NCBI RefSeq assembly: GCF_014646875.1
Contig: NZ_BMOC01000002.1
Span: 233,964 to 297,963 of the forward strand
Length of the DNA stretch: 64,000 nucleotides
Direction: 5' to 3'
Origin: Halobellus salinus
GTDB taxonomy: Archaea; Halobacteriota; Halobacteria; Halobacteriales; Haloferacaceae
The position numbers were made by a program, and so were the translations under genes. Under the pieces are notes generated by a model. That model was not told the DNA's origin and ran no database searches. It saw nothing but the letters and a program-made list of their open reading frames with translations. The stretch's first letter is position 1. Each line of letters starts with the position of its first letter. Of this stretch, positions 26,977 through 35,342 are shown in pieces.

Positions 26977-27247
26977 CCACTCCGACGGGGTCTTGCACAC
27001 TTGTGACGAACTCGGGCGCAGAGCTCCGACCGAGGTGCCTCAATGAGTCGGCACGTCCCGACGAATCCACCCGACGCCGGGAGCGCGACCGAAGAACCCG
27101 CGGCGGCCGACGACTGAGACGGCTTCCCGCCGGGCTTTCGTTTCCCGTCTACTGTCGGCGGCGCGTGCGTCGCCGTGCGGTCCGGTGTCCGAGACGTGTG
27201 GTAACGTCTGACAAAGAACTATATGTGATCGTTGCGTTCACCCCGGT

Positions 27248-27421
27248 ATGGACCAGCAACCGAACAGTCCGTACGTCCACTCCGACAACGCGCCCGAACC
27301 GGCCGGCCCGTACGTCTCACACGATGCGGTGGAGGAACGGTCCGTCCCGGATCCCGAAGGACGGGACCTCGTCATCGCAGACGGCGAGGCGATGAGTTTC
27401 CGGGCGTACGCTCGGGAGTGA
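27248..27421 (+). CDS. small acidic protein of unknown function
   Basis: A 57-residue ORF starting MDQQPNSPYVHSDNAPEPAG and ending GEAMSFRAYARE. ACTATATG is centred about 26 nt before the ATG, a good TATA element at leaderless spacing, and the composition is typical of haloarchaeal proteins. No family is recognised. The preceding gap (26977-27247) also contains a 24-codon ORF at 27043-27117 with no promoter, which I do not call. Confidence 0.6.
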   Translation: MDQQPNSPYVHSDNAPEPAGPYVSHDAVEERSVPDPEGRDLVIADGEAMSFRAYARE

Positions 27422-27458
27422 CAGGCGAGATCACCGGGACCCCGCCCCCGTCTCGGAG

Positions 27459-27857
27459 CTAGAAGGCGTCGGCGTGGGCGGTGACATCGGCGCGGAGTTC
27501 CTCTCGGAGCGCCGAGTGGACGTGGCAGATGCCTTCCGCGCGGTCGACGATCTCCCCGAGCGTTTCGTCGTCGAGGTCGGATTCCACGTGAACGTCGAAC
27601 CGGATGGCTTCGAGGTCGTCGTCGCCGTCGAGGTCAGCGTCGGCGTCGATCTGCACCTTCCCGAGGTTATCGTGACCGCGCTGCTGGCCGCCGACCCGGA
27701 ACGCCGGAAGGAAACACGCGGCGTAGTCCGCCACGAGCACGGTGTTCGGGTCCGGTCCCGCCTCGCCCGTGGCGTCGATAGTGAGTTCGAACTCCCCGGC
27801 GTTGCTCGTGCTCTCGAAGCCCTCGTCGCTGACTGTCGACGTCTGAATGTCGCTCAT
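27459..27857 (-). CDS. OsmC-family peroxiredoxin-like protein
   Basis: A 132-residue protein with the two conserved OsmC cysteines, Cys48 in ADYAACFLPAF and Cys111 in AEGICHVHSAL. The SNAGEFELTIDATGEAGPDPN start and the ETLGEIVDRAE helix fit the fold. OsmC/Ohr proteins reduce organic hydroperoxides with a thiol partner. Upstream in-frame codons to 28028 come from the 18-bp tandem repeat and are not plausible protein, so ATG 27857 is the start. Confidence 0.85.
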   Translation of the reverse strand: MSDIQTSTVSDEGFESTSNAGEFELTIDATGEAGPDPNTVLVADYAACFLPAFRVGGQQRGHDNLGKVQIDADADLDGDDDLEAIRFDVHVESDLDDETLGEIVDRAEGICHVHSALREELRADVTAHADAF

Positions 27858-27975
27858 TGCGTCCGCACAGACGCGCCGGCGTGTCCTAAATGTACCTGTA
27901 CCACGCTGCCGGGCGACCCCGACGTGTATCCCGCCCGCCCTGACCGGCGAACCGGCCCGGTCGTGTGACCCGTAT

Positions 27976-28029
27976 CGGATTGCCGGCGTCACCCGGATGG
28001 CCGGCGTCACCCGGATTGCCGGCGTCACT
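27976..28029. repeat. three tandem 18-bp repeats at the end of the UPF0173 gene
   Basis: CGGATTGCCGGCGTCACC occurs three times back to back, with one change in each of units 2 and 3. The TGA stop of the minus-strand hydrolase (28025-28027) lies inside the last unit. The repeat separates two tandem minus-strand genes. Confidence 0.9.
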
Positions 28030-28747
28030 CGAGCGTGAACGACGCGTCGCCGTCAAGCGCGTGGACCTCGGCGTCGGAACCAGTCGCTCTCACCTCGCGA
28101 ACGAACTCGTCGGTGTCGATCTCGATCGGGGGGAAGGAGTCGTAGTGCATCGGGAAGACGTGGTCGACATCCAGCCACTCGACCGCGATCGCGGCCTGGG
28201 TCGGTCCCATCGTGAAGTGGTCGCCCGCGGGGAGTGCGGCGGCGTCGGGCTCCAGATACGGTCCGATCACGTCTTTCATCTCCGACATCAGCCCGGTGTC
28301 GCCGGCGTGGTAGAACGTTGTCGCTTCGGGGTCTGGCTCCTGGGTCGGCTTCGTGTCGCTGATAATGAAGCCGGCGGGCGTGCCGAGGCTGGTCTCATAC
28401 CCCGTGTTGAGTCCGTTGGTGTGGTCGGCGCGGTGCATCGTCACGAACGCGTCGCCACACTCGACGGTGCCGCCGATGTTCATACCGATGGTGTCCTCCA
28501 CCCCGACCTCGCGCTCCAGGTAGCTGGTCATCTCCGGGACGCCCACGGCGGTCGCGCCAGTGAACGCGCCCGCGTCGGCGACGTGGTCGGCGTGACCGTG
28601 AGTCAGCAGGAGGTAGTCCGGCGTCTCGACGTCTGCGGCCGCGAGATCGGTGTTGGGGTTGTCGAAGAAGGGATCGATCAGGAGTGTTGTGCCGCCGACG
28701 TCGACGTGCCACGTGGAGTGGCCGTGCCAGGTGAGTTCCATCGTCAT
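28025..28747 (-). CDS. UPF0173 metal-dependent hydrolase (metallo-beta-lactamase fold)
   Basis: A 240-residue metallo-beta-lactamase-fold protein of the UPF0173/YtkL group. The N-terminal [11 protein letters not shown] is family-specific. The metal site is THGHADHV (His50, His52, Asp54, His55), with [16 protein letters not shown] and [12 protein letters not shown] as further ligands. The physiological substrate is unknown; relatives include UlaG-like lactonases. The ATG at 28741 is an alternative start. A TTTTATG element lies about 32 nt before 28747. Confidence 0.88.
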   Translation of the reverse strand: MTMELTWHGHSTWHVDVGGTTLLIDPFFDNPNTDLAAADVETPDYLLLTHGHADHVADAGAFTGATAVGVPEMTSYLEREVGVEDTIGMNIGGTVECGDAFVTMHRADHTNGLNTGYETSLGTPAGFIISDTKPTQEPDPEATTFYHAGDTGLMSEMKDVIGPYLEPDAAALPAGDHFTMGPTQAAIAVEWLDVDHVFPMHYDSFPPIEIDTDEFVREVRATGSDAEVHALDGDASFTLE

Positions 28748-28946
28748 ACTCCGGCGAGACGTTCGGCTGGACCGATCATAAAACGTCCCCTCCCCGCCAC
28801 GCAGCAGACAGGCGCGCCGCCCGACAGGGTCGCCGATTCGCCCGCACTCGTACCCGCACGTACCCCTCAGTATCGCTCCGTAGCCGACAGTGTCTCACAC
28901 CCTCGGACTTAGCGAGCGATAAGTCGGAGCCGTGCGCTGTGGGGGT

Positions 28947-30260
28947 ATGCCCGCCGGTCGGCCGAACGTGCTGCTCGTCGTACTGGACTCCGTCCGCGCC
29001 CGAAACTGTTCGCTCTACGGGTACCGACGCGACACGACACCCTTCTTGCGGACGCTCGCCGCCGAAGCGACGCTGTACACCCAGGCCCGGGCCCCGTCGA
29101 ACTGGAGCCTGCCGAGCCACGTCAGCATGGTCACCGGGATCGAGACCCACGCCCACAAGATCACGACCCACGACCGGCTCCGCCCCGGGCACACCGTGTT
29201 CGACACGCTCGACAACCGGGGGTACCGGACCGGCCTGTTCACCGAGAACGGCTTCCTCGCAAGCCACGAATCCGGGCTCAAGAACGCATTCGGGACGGTT
29301 CGGACCGTCCCCGACGACTACGATTCGGTGTACGACACGACCGAGCTCAACCCCGGGCCCGACGGGTTCTATTACGCCGATGCGTTCGAGGCGTGGCGGG
29401 TGGACGGCACAGAGCCGTGGGCGGCGTGTCTGAACCTCATGGACTCCCACCGACCGTTTGAGCCGCGGGCGCGGTTCGACCGGTGGAGCGACGTGCGGGC
29501 CCGCGCGCTCCAGTCCGACCTCCCCACCCGGTGGGAGTGGGCGTTCCACGGGGGCGACCGGCCATACGGGCGGCTCTCGGAGCTCGAACGCCTCTACGAC
29601 GGGGGGATCCGCCAGGCTGACGCGGTTGTCGAGCGGGTTGTTGACCGGCTCCACACGTCGAAGGACCTCAACGACACGCTGCTCGTGATCTGCGGTGACC
29701 ACGGCGACGGGTTCGGCGAGCCGGGGCTGCTCGACGGGGAGCCGCCCGCAGTCTCCCACATCGTCCCGATGCACGAGACGCTGCTCCGGGTGCCGCTCCT
29801 CGTCCGCCCACCGGGCGGGAACGACGGCCGGACGTGTCACGACCCCGCGGCGCTGACATCGTTCCCCGAGGTGACACTGGACGCCGTCGAGGGCGCCCCA
29901 GTCGCTGACGGGTTCGCACGCGACCGTGTCTACGCGACGAAACAGCCCGTCACCGCGACGTTGCGCGAGCGGTTCGAGGACGCCTGCGCCGACCCCGACC
30001 GGTTCACGGCGCCGAGCCGCGCCGTATACCGGCCGGACGACGCCGATCCGAACGCGGTCCGGAAGCGCTACTACTGGGGCGCCGAGGGGGTGGAGTGTCG
30101 GATCCGTGCGCCCGGAGACGCTTCGGTGGTCGACCGGATCACGCCAGACCGCGTCGACGCCGCTTTCGACGACCCGGACCCACGCGTTCGGATTCCGCTC
30201 GACGGCCGGCAGGTCACTGACGACACCCGAGAGCAGTTGGCCGCCCTCGGCTACTACTGA
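28947..30260 (+). CDS. sulfatase-like alkaline-phosphatase-superfamily protein
   Basis: A 437-residue sulfatase-fold protein with NVLLVVLDSVRARNCSLYGYRRDTTPFLR at the start (metal Asp in LDSVRA), LLVICGDHGDGFGE (metal Asp/His) and a substrate histidine-type HIVPMHETLLRVPLLV. The motif that normally carries formylglycine (C/S-x-P-S-R) reads SLPSH, so the Arg is missing and the nucleophile would be Ser or Thr. It may be a phosphotransferase or phosphodiesterase rather than a sulfatase. CGATAAG is centred about 26 nt before ATG 28947, supporting that start. Confidence 0.82.
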   Translation: MPAGRPNVLLVVLDSVRARNCSLYGYRRDTTPFLRTLAAEATLYTQARAPSNWSLPSHVSMVTGIETHAHKITTHDRLRPGHTVFDTLDNRGYRTGLFTENGFLASHESGLKNAFGTVRTVPDDYDSVYDTTELNPGPDGFYYADAFEAWRVDGTEPWAACLNLMDSHRPFEPRARFDRWSDVRARALQSDLPTRWEWAFHGGDRPYGRLSELERLYDGGIRQADAVVERVVDRLHTSKDLNDTLLVICGDHGDGFGEPGLLDGEPPAVSHIVPMHETLLRVPLLVRPPGGNDGRTCHDPAALTSFPEVTLDAVEGAPVADGFARDRVYATKQPVTATLRERFEDACADPDRFTAPSRAVYRPDDADPNAVRKRYYWGAEGVECRIRAPGDASVVDRITPDRVDAAFDDPDPRVRIPLDGRQVTDDTREQLAALGYY

Positions 30261-30351
30261 CATCCGGTGGAGGGTGCTCCCGCTCCTGATCGCCGTCGAT
30301 CGGTCGGAGCCGGATGGAAAGACCGAAACACTACGCCCACAACACCCCGGT

Positions 30352-31083
30352 ATGTCCGGAGTCAGATTCAGGGATCCGGCGGGATCGGTCCGCGAAGGGA
30401 CGTGGCACGGCGACGCGGTCGCCTTCGGTGGCGAGACCTACGACCTCGACGCGGTTGAGGTGTTGCCGCCGTGCGAGCCCGAGAAGATCGTCTGTGTGGG
30501 GCTCAACTACGCCGACCACGCCGCCGAGCGCGGGAAGGACGTCCCCGACCGGCCGCTGCTGTTCCTGAAACCGCCGAACACCCTCTCGGGCCACGGCGAC
30601 ACCGTCACACTGCCCGCGGGGAAAGACCGGATCGACCACGAGGCGGAGATCGCGGTCGTGATGGGTCGATCCGCGCGCAACGTTGACGCCGCCGACGCGA
30701 TGGACTACGTCGCGGGGTTCACCCCGTTGAACGACCTCTCGAACCGCGACGACCAGCGCGAGGAGACCAACTGGGTCCGCGGGAAGGCGTTCGACAACGC
30801 CGCGCCCGTCGGGCCGGCGGTCGCCCCGCCCGCGGACGTGCCGAGCGACGCCGACATCGAACTCCGGGTCAACGGGGAGGTCCGGCAGTCGTCGAGCCGT
30901 GACCAGTTCATTTTCTCCGTCCCGGAACTGATCGAGGAGATCACAACGTACCTCACCCTGGAGCCGGGCGACGTGGTCTCGACGGGGACCCCGAGCGGAG
31001 TCGCCCCGCTCGCCGACGGGGATTCCGTTGAAGTCGATCTCGAGGGCGTCGGAACCCTCGAACACGACGTGCGAATTCCGTGA
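30352..31083 (+). CDS. fumarylacetoacetate hydrolase family protein
   Basis: A 243-residue FAH-family enzyme. It shows KIVCVGLNYADHAAERG, FLKPPNTLSGHGD, the metal-binding EAEIAVVMG and GFTPLNDLSNRDDQRE, and the C-terminal GDVVSTGTPSGVAPLADGD. Family members cleave or isomerise 1,3-diketo or 2-oxo acids from aromatic and sugar-acid breakdown, or decarboxylate oxaloacetate. No pathway neighbours are present, so the substrate is open. The upstream in-frame extension to 29926 overlaps the sulfatase-like gene and is not used. Confidence 0.85.
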   Translation: MSGVRFRDPAGSVREGTWHGDAVAFGGETYDLDAVEVLPPCEPEKIVCVGLNYADHAAERGKDVPDRPLLFLKPPNTLSGHGDTVTLPAGKDRIDHEAEIAVVMGRSARNVDAADAMDYVAGFTPLNDLSNRDDQREETNWVRGKAFDNAAPVGPAVAPPADVPSDADIELRVNGEVRQSSSRDQFIFSVPELIEEITTYLTLEPGDVVSTGTPSGVAPLADGDSVEVDLEGVGTLEHDVRIP

Positions 31084-31179
31084 CGACGGGCGCGGAGCGC
31101 GCCGGGCCCGGTGCTACGGGTCGATACTCGGTCCGCGGAACCCTTCGGTTTCTTACCACGAGGGGTCGATACTCCACGT

Positions 31180-33033
31180 ATGGACCCGGAAGGCAGCGGG
31201 GAGCCACCGGACACGGACTTCGTGATCCAAAACCGAACGGGAACGGTACAGCACGCGACTGTTCAGTGCCAAACGAGCAGGGCGACGGTCTTCTCGAAGA
31301 TGGTCGAACTCGCCTCCGGCGAGACACTCACGTTCGACGACCTCCCAGCCGAACTCATCCAGTTCCAAGTGAGCGTCGCCGACGGCCCGAAAGGGAGCAA
31401 CATGTACGACATGACGAGCGTCTCTGGAACGGTCGTCGCCGGTATCTCCGGAGCGGACGTGGTGTTCGAGACGACGACCGAGCCGATCGGGAGCGCGTCC
31501 GAACTCGCGGACATTTTTGAGGATGGTGGCGCCGAGTCGGCGGAGGCGTCATCCCAGGCAACCGACACCCCGGAGGGTTCCGGAGACAACACACCCGGAG
31601 AGAGCGCACCCGAAGACAACACACCCGGAGAGAGCGCACCCGAAGACAACACACCCGGAGAGAGCGCACCCGAAGACAACACACCCGGAGAGAGCGCACC
31701 CAAAAATAACACACCCAGGGACACGGATCGGAACCCGTCCGGCGCGGACACGTCCGGAGGGAGTACGCCCGACACCGGGGAACCAACTCGGGGAGAGGGT
31801 GGCGGTCCGGCTCGGGGTGGATCCGGGACCGCCAGCTCCGACCAGTCGGGTCAACAGACGCACGACACCGGCGTCGTCCCGTCGGCCGGTTCGGACGCTT
31901 CACCCCGAACGGATCCTCAGGAATCCGAGACGGAGACCCACGGCGAGGCCGCCCCGGACACACCAGACGGCGTAGCGCATCGGGCGGCAGACACGGGATC
32001 ATCAACCGGAGGAACACGGGAGACGTCCGACCGAACTCCAGACGGGGCGTCGGCTTCCGGCCCCGACACGGACGCCTCCGGTGAGGGTGGTGCGGGGCAC
32101 ACCGCCGGCGCACCCTCGAAGTCATCGGCGGGAGACAACCCGGAACGGACGCCTGGCTCCGGTGAGATTCACTGCCGGAGCTGTGGGAGCATCATCCGTG
32201 GGAACGCCGAGATCTGTCCGGAGTGCGGCGTCCAGAACGCCGCTCAGGCGGCCCAGCAGGCCGGTCAGACCGACGACGCGGGGAGGGCGAGCCCCGGCTC
32301 CGGAACGGGATCATCCGCGCACTCGGCGGGTGACGACCCGGGTCGTGAGCCGGGCCCAGACGAGAGTCACTGCCGAAACTGTGGTGAGATCGTCAGGAAC
32401 CGTGCCGAGATCTGCCCGGAGTGTGGGGTCAGGAATGCGGCACACGCCGGCCACCCAACCCAATCGCAGCCGACACAGAGCGCAAGAGGTGGTACAGGTG
32501 CACGACCCGCACAACAGCGGGCAAGAGGTGGTACAGGTGCACAACCCGCGCAGGCGGAACGGATGGCAGACACGCCCAACGGGGTGGACCAGCGACCCGG
32601 TAGCGAGCCGTCCGGGTCGTGGGTCAACGGCGTCAGACTCGGCGCGTTGCTCTGGCTGCTGGTACTTCTCGTCCTCGTGCCGACCATACTCCGGTACCAG
32701 GGCGCCACCGGGGGGTCCGGCGTCGGCCTGAGCCCGATGCTGCAGTCGCTCGGGCTAGCCGCGCTCATTCCCCCACTCCAGTTGCTCGCGTGGGTCGTGC
32801 TCCCGGTCTCGCTGTATTTCGACCTCAAGTACGTCGATTACCACGTCGACGAGTGGCCCCTCAGCGGGCGGCTCTACCTCGTCAGTGCCACGATCCTGCC
32901 GGTTCTGACCCAGGTTCTCGGCGCCGCCGCGCTGTTCGTCAACAGCGGGGGAATCCTACTCGCCGGCGTGATTCCAGTGGTCCTGCTCGCCCTCAGCGTC
33001 CGCCACCTCCGCACCCGGAGTCGGCTCGTCTGA
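31180..33033 (+). CDS. membrane protein with two zinc ribbons and repeat-rich linker
   Basis: A 617-residue protein. Residues 1-120 form a beta-rich domain I do not recognise (FVIQNRTGTVQHATVQCQTS, FQVSVADGPKGSNMYDMTSV). Residues 120-330 are disordered and include four DNTPGESAPE repeats. Two zinc ribbons follow (CRSCGS/CPECGV near 330 and CRNCGE/CPECGV near 400), then two RGGTGARPAQ-type repeats. About four membrane helices end the protein from residue 485 on. TTTCTTACC is centred about 28 nt before the ATG. The 33241 gene shares the ribbon and linker style. The function is unknown. Confidence 0.78.
   Translation: MDPEGSGEPPDTDFVIQNRTGTVQHATVQCQTSRATVFSKMVELASGETLTFDDLPAELIQFQVSVADGPKGSNMYDMTSVSGTVVAGISGADVVFETTTEPIGSASELADIFEDGGAESAEASSQATDTPEGSGDNTPGESAPEDNTPGESAPEDNTPGESAPEDNTPGESAPKNNTPRDTDRNPSGADTSGGSTPDTGEPTRGEGGGPARGGSGTASSDQSGQQTHDTGVVPSAGSDASPRTDPQESETETHGEAAPDTPDGVAHRAADTGSSTGGTRETSDRTPDGASASGPDTDASGEGGAGHTAGAPSKSSAGDNPERTPGSGEIHCRSCGSIIRGNAEICPECGVQNAAQAAQQAGQTDDAGRASPGSGTGSSAHSAGDDPGREPGPDESHCRNCGEIVRNRAEICPECGVRNAAHAGHPTQSQPTQSARGGTGARPAQQRARGGTGAQPAQAERMADTPNGVDQRPGSEPSGSWVNGVRLGALLWLLVLLVLVPTILRYQGATGGSGVGLSPMLQSLGLAALIPPLQLLAWVVLPVSLYFDLKYVDYHVDEWPLSGRLYLVSATILPVLTQVLGAAALFVNSGGILLAGVIPVVLLALSVRHLRTRSRLV
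31585..31704 (+). repeat. four in-frame 30-bp tandem repeats (DNTPGESAPE)
   Basis: Four contiguous 30-nt units, the first three identical and the last differing only in its final codon (AAA for GAA). They encode a 10-residue acidic linker unit in the disordered part of the zinc-ribbon membrane protein. This is slippage-prone, and copy number is likely variable. Confidence 0.95.
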
Positions 33034-33103
33034 GGGCACTGCGTCTGTGCTCCTCCGCGCGCCACGCGTTTCGCCTATCTGGCAGGCACGATAGTGTTTC
33101 CTC

Positions 33104-33147
33104 CCCGCCCTACTCGCTCACGACGTTCGTTCCCTGAGGACGGGGCA
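33104..33147. repeat. hairpin resembling an IS200/IS605 end
   Basis: CCCCGCCCT and AGGACGGGG form imperfect arms around ACTCGCTCACGACGTTCG and a short remainder. From memory this resembles the hairpin ends left by haloarchaeal TnpB-type elements. It lies between the two zinc-ribbon genes, and no transposase is present. Confidence 0.35.
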
Positions 33148-33225
33148 TCCACCTCGGTATTCTGGTGATCTGGGCCGACCGTCATGGAGAACCACGCGTC
33201 CGATACCACAGTTTTAACTCATACT

Positions 33226-33238
33226 CGTCTGATACGAG
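33226..33238. promoter_or_regulatory. CGTCTGATACGAG motif downstream of TATA, copy 1
   Basis: The 13-mer lies between TTTTAAC (centred near 33215) and the ATG at 33241, partly as the inverted repeat CTCGT-CTGAT-ACGAG. The identical 13-mer lies at 34243-34255, directly after the TATA-like element of the Usp gene. It is a candidate shared operator. Confidence 0.4.
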
Positions 33239-33240
33239 AG

Positions 33241-33723
33241 ATGATGTCGTCCGAGCCAGGTCCGGACGAGGTGTACTGTATCGAATGTGGCGAGATCATC
33301 AGGGAGAAAGCCGAGATCTGCCCCGAGTGTGGGGTCCGACAGCCGACCGCGCCCGGGGGCCACCACTCCGGCGGAGGTGGCGTCCAGCGGGGCCAGCAGT
33401 CGGGTGCGCCCGCAGCCACCCAGGGTGGGCAGCCGGCCGGATCCAGGCCCGCCCAAGGTGGGCAGCCGGCCGGGTCCAGGCCCGCCCAGGGTGGGCAGCC
33501 GGCACGGGGAGGTCGGGGTCGACCGGCCGGTGATCCGAACGCCTCGGAAGCATTCAAACTGATGCTCGCGTATTATCAGGAGTATCCGATTCGGGGGCTC
33601 ATCCACGCTCTCGTGGCACTCTTTACCGCAGGAGGGTGGGCGCTCTGGTTCGTCTTCTTCTGGTTCGGAACGTTCGTCGGATGGAAAGACGTCGAGGGGA
33701 TGCGAGATATTCGTTACTCATAG
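33241..33723 (+). CDS. zinc-ribbon membrane protein with Gly/Gln/Pro repeats
   Basis: A 160-residue protein. An N-terminal zinc ribbon (CIECGEIIREKAEICPECGV) is followed by a low-complexity linker holding 33-nt repeats that encode QGGQPAGSRPA (33421-33501). A C-terminal hydrophobic region of one or two helices (GLIHALVALFTAGGWALWFVFFW) ends YS. TTTTAAC is centred 26 nt before ATG 33241, which supports this start. The ribbon is nearly the same as those of the 31180-33033 protein, so the two may work together. The function is unknown. Confidence 0.75.
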   Translation: MMSSEPGPDEVYCIECGEIIREKAEICPECGVRQPTAPGGHHSGGGGVQRGQQSGAPAATQGGQPAGSRPAQGGQPAGSRPAQGGQPARGGRGRPAGDPNASEAFKLMLAYYQEYPIRGLIHALVALFTAGGWALWFVFFWFGTFVGWKDVEGMRDIRYS

Positions 33724-33984
33724 GAGCGGACATCCCACCCCCAACGAGTACCGCACCCCGCGCCAGCGGACAGAGACCGCAGTGGGGTCGGGATACGCCA
33801 CTGTCACACTGCTGTCGAAGCAACACCACACGGAGGGAACAGGGCTTCCGATGTCCCCTCCGGGGTGCTTCCTTCGATTCCATCCTTACAGCCAGCGGCC
33901 CCTCCCGAAGCTATAACAAAATGGGCGTGCAGGTCACACACACCTGGCGCCGTTCCGTGCGTCGGGCGTAATAGCACGACACCC

Positions 33985-34191
33985 ATGGTATTCAAGAAAG
34001 TCACACTCATCGGCCGGAGCGAGGAGAGTTTCGACGACGCGACCGACGACGCGATCGACCGCGCCGAAGAGACCCTCGACAACGTGCACTGGATCGAGGT
34101 GGACGAACTCGGCGTTGAGGTGGCGTCGGTCGAGAGCCGGGAGTATCAGGCGGAGGTCACGGTGGCTTTCGAGCTTCACAGCGGCGAATAG
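33985..34191 (+). CDS. dodecin, flavin-binding protein
   Basis: A 68-residue dodecin starting [20 protein letters not shown], with [19 protein letters not shown] and a final beta strand [11 protein letters not shown]. The Trp in VHWIEV is the residue that stacks on flavin in haloarchaeal dodecins. Dodecamers store or sequester riboflavin/lumichrome. A CTATAAC element about 70 nt upstream suggests a leader of about 45 nt. The preceding gap (33724-33984) holds an imperfect hairpin at about 33816-33872. Confidence 0.92.
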   Translation: MVFKKVTLIGRSEESFDDATDDAIDRAEETLDNVHWIEVDELGVEVASVESREYQAEVTVAFELHSGE

Positions 34192-34242
34192 CCGGGGCGA
34201 GCCCCGGCCACCCCCACTGCTGGGCGTCTCAGACATATACAA

Positions 34243-34255
34243 CGTCTGATACGAG
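34243..34255. promoter_or_regulatory. CGTCTGATACGAG motif downstream of TATA, copy 2
   Basis: Identical to 33226-33238. It follows CATATACAA directly, upstream of the Usp-like gene, and would overlap the transcription start region. Confidence 0.4.
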
Positions 34256-34294
34256 CAGAAACGTTCAGGAGCCGTGAGCGCCTATCCGCGCACA

Positions 34295-34717
34295 ATGGTC
34301 CGTGTGGTGGTTCCCGTTCGGTATCCGCTCACAAAACACTCAAAAGCGACGCTTTCGGAGGCGATTCGGATTGCCGACGAGCGGGAGGCCGAGCTCACCA
34401 TCCTCCACATTGACCTCTATCAGGAAACCAGCGGTGTCACACGCGCGAACCTCCGACGATCGGTAAGATCAGCGTTCGGGTCGCTGGACCGGGTTCGGTA
34501 TGTGGTCCGGCGGGGGTTTCTGGTCGAAGAGACCATCCTGGAGGAAGTCGCGGCCGATAAGGCCGATATCGTGGTCCTCGGGTCGAAGCAGGCGAGCCGG
34601 TGGCGGGAGATGCTCCGCCGGGTCCTCAACGACCCCGACATCGAGTCGTACCTCCGAGAGAAACTCGACTGCACCGTGATCACCGTCCGCGCCGACGGCA
34701 CACAGGTGCCGGCGTAG
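34295..34717 (+). CDS. universal stress protein (UspA) family
   Basis: A 140-residue Usp-fold protein starting MVRVVVPVRYPLT, with ADKADIVVLGSKQASRW and DCTVITVRADG as the nucleotide-site side of the fold. The usual G-x2-G-x9-G(S/T) loop is altered to GSKQASRWREMLRRVL. A GTG at 34274 adds seven residues and has GGAG just before it, so it is a possible start. It probably follows the CATATACAA promoter. The role is stress-related by family only. Confidence 0.72.
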   Translation: MVRVVVPVRYPLTKHSKATLSEAIRIADEREAELTILHIDLYQETSGVTRANLRRSVRSAFGSLDRVRYVVRRGFLVEETILEEVAADKADIVVLGSKQASRWREMLRRVLNDPDIESYLREKLDCTVITVRADGTQVPA

Positions 34718-35342
34718 GCCACAGCCGCCGTGGTGTGGGTCCCCTCTCGTTACGGAGAATCGAGGAGAAAGACCCGTGCTTTAGCGCGGGGAGGATGTCA
34801 ACGACTGCAATACTGCGTAGCGGAGCGTCGCCGGGGCTGCCGACGGCCTCGCCGTCGGACGCAAGCGACCGGGACCCACCGACGGCGACGTACGGACCAG
34901 TGCGGAGGTCGCCGACGGCGACTGTGACGGCGTGATCTTCCCCCGTGACCCACTGATGGCTCAGTCGCACGACCTCGACACGTCCGCGCTCCGCCGGCCG
35001 TGTGACACGTAGCGAGCGGAAGCCCATCCGTTCACAGTGGTTGCTGAAGTAGCGGTTGTAACACATTCGTGAGCTTCTCTCAAGGGTCCTACGTCTCGTG
35101 CACCGGGTGCACGCCAATCTAAGTCCCGATCCCGCCTGGCTGTCCAGACGTACGACGCCAAATCAGCAACCACTGTAAGGTCGTGGGAGGATGTCGAGTC
35201 CGCGACGTGCCGGTGGCGACGAGCCTCGCGAGCGCCGACGCGACCCGCAACGAACTCGTCCGCGCGCTCGGTTCCGAAGAGCGATCTCAGAACTGAGACT
35301 CGGGGCGAGAAACTTATTGAAGGGTCACACAGAACTGCCGGT
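34718..35342. other. 625-nt gene-free region with mobile-element-like ends
   Basis: No credible gene. At about 34757-34802 the plus strand reads GACCCGTGCTTTAGCGCGG, then GGAGGATGTCAA, a small hairpin plus tail that from memory resembles the right end of haloarchaeal IS200/IS605 (TnpB) elements. A 143-bp unit with 14-bp terminal inverted repeats lies at 35034-35176. AACTTATTG near 35311 is the promoter of the secreted protein gene. Open frames on the minus strand do not look like protein. Confidence 0.5.
35034..35176. mobile_element. 143-bp miniature inverted-repeat element
   Basis: ACAGTGGTTGCTGA (35034-35047) and TCAGCAACCACTGT (35163-35176) are perfect 14-bp terminal inverted repeats. The interior is non-coding and contains GTGCACCGGGTGCAC. 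No target duplication is obvious. It is consistent with a MITE or a solo remnant of an insertion sequence not present in this window. Confidence 0.6.

Noticed and set aside
27043..27117. 24-codon ORF MSRHVPTNPPDAG...
   Set aside because: There is no TATA element at leaderless spacing or ribosome site, and it is too short to judge by composition.
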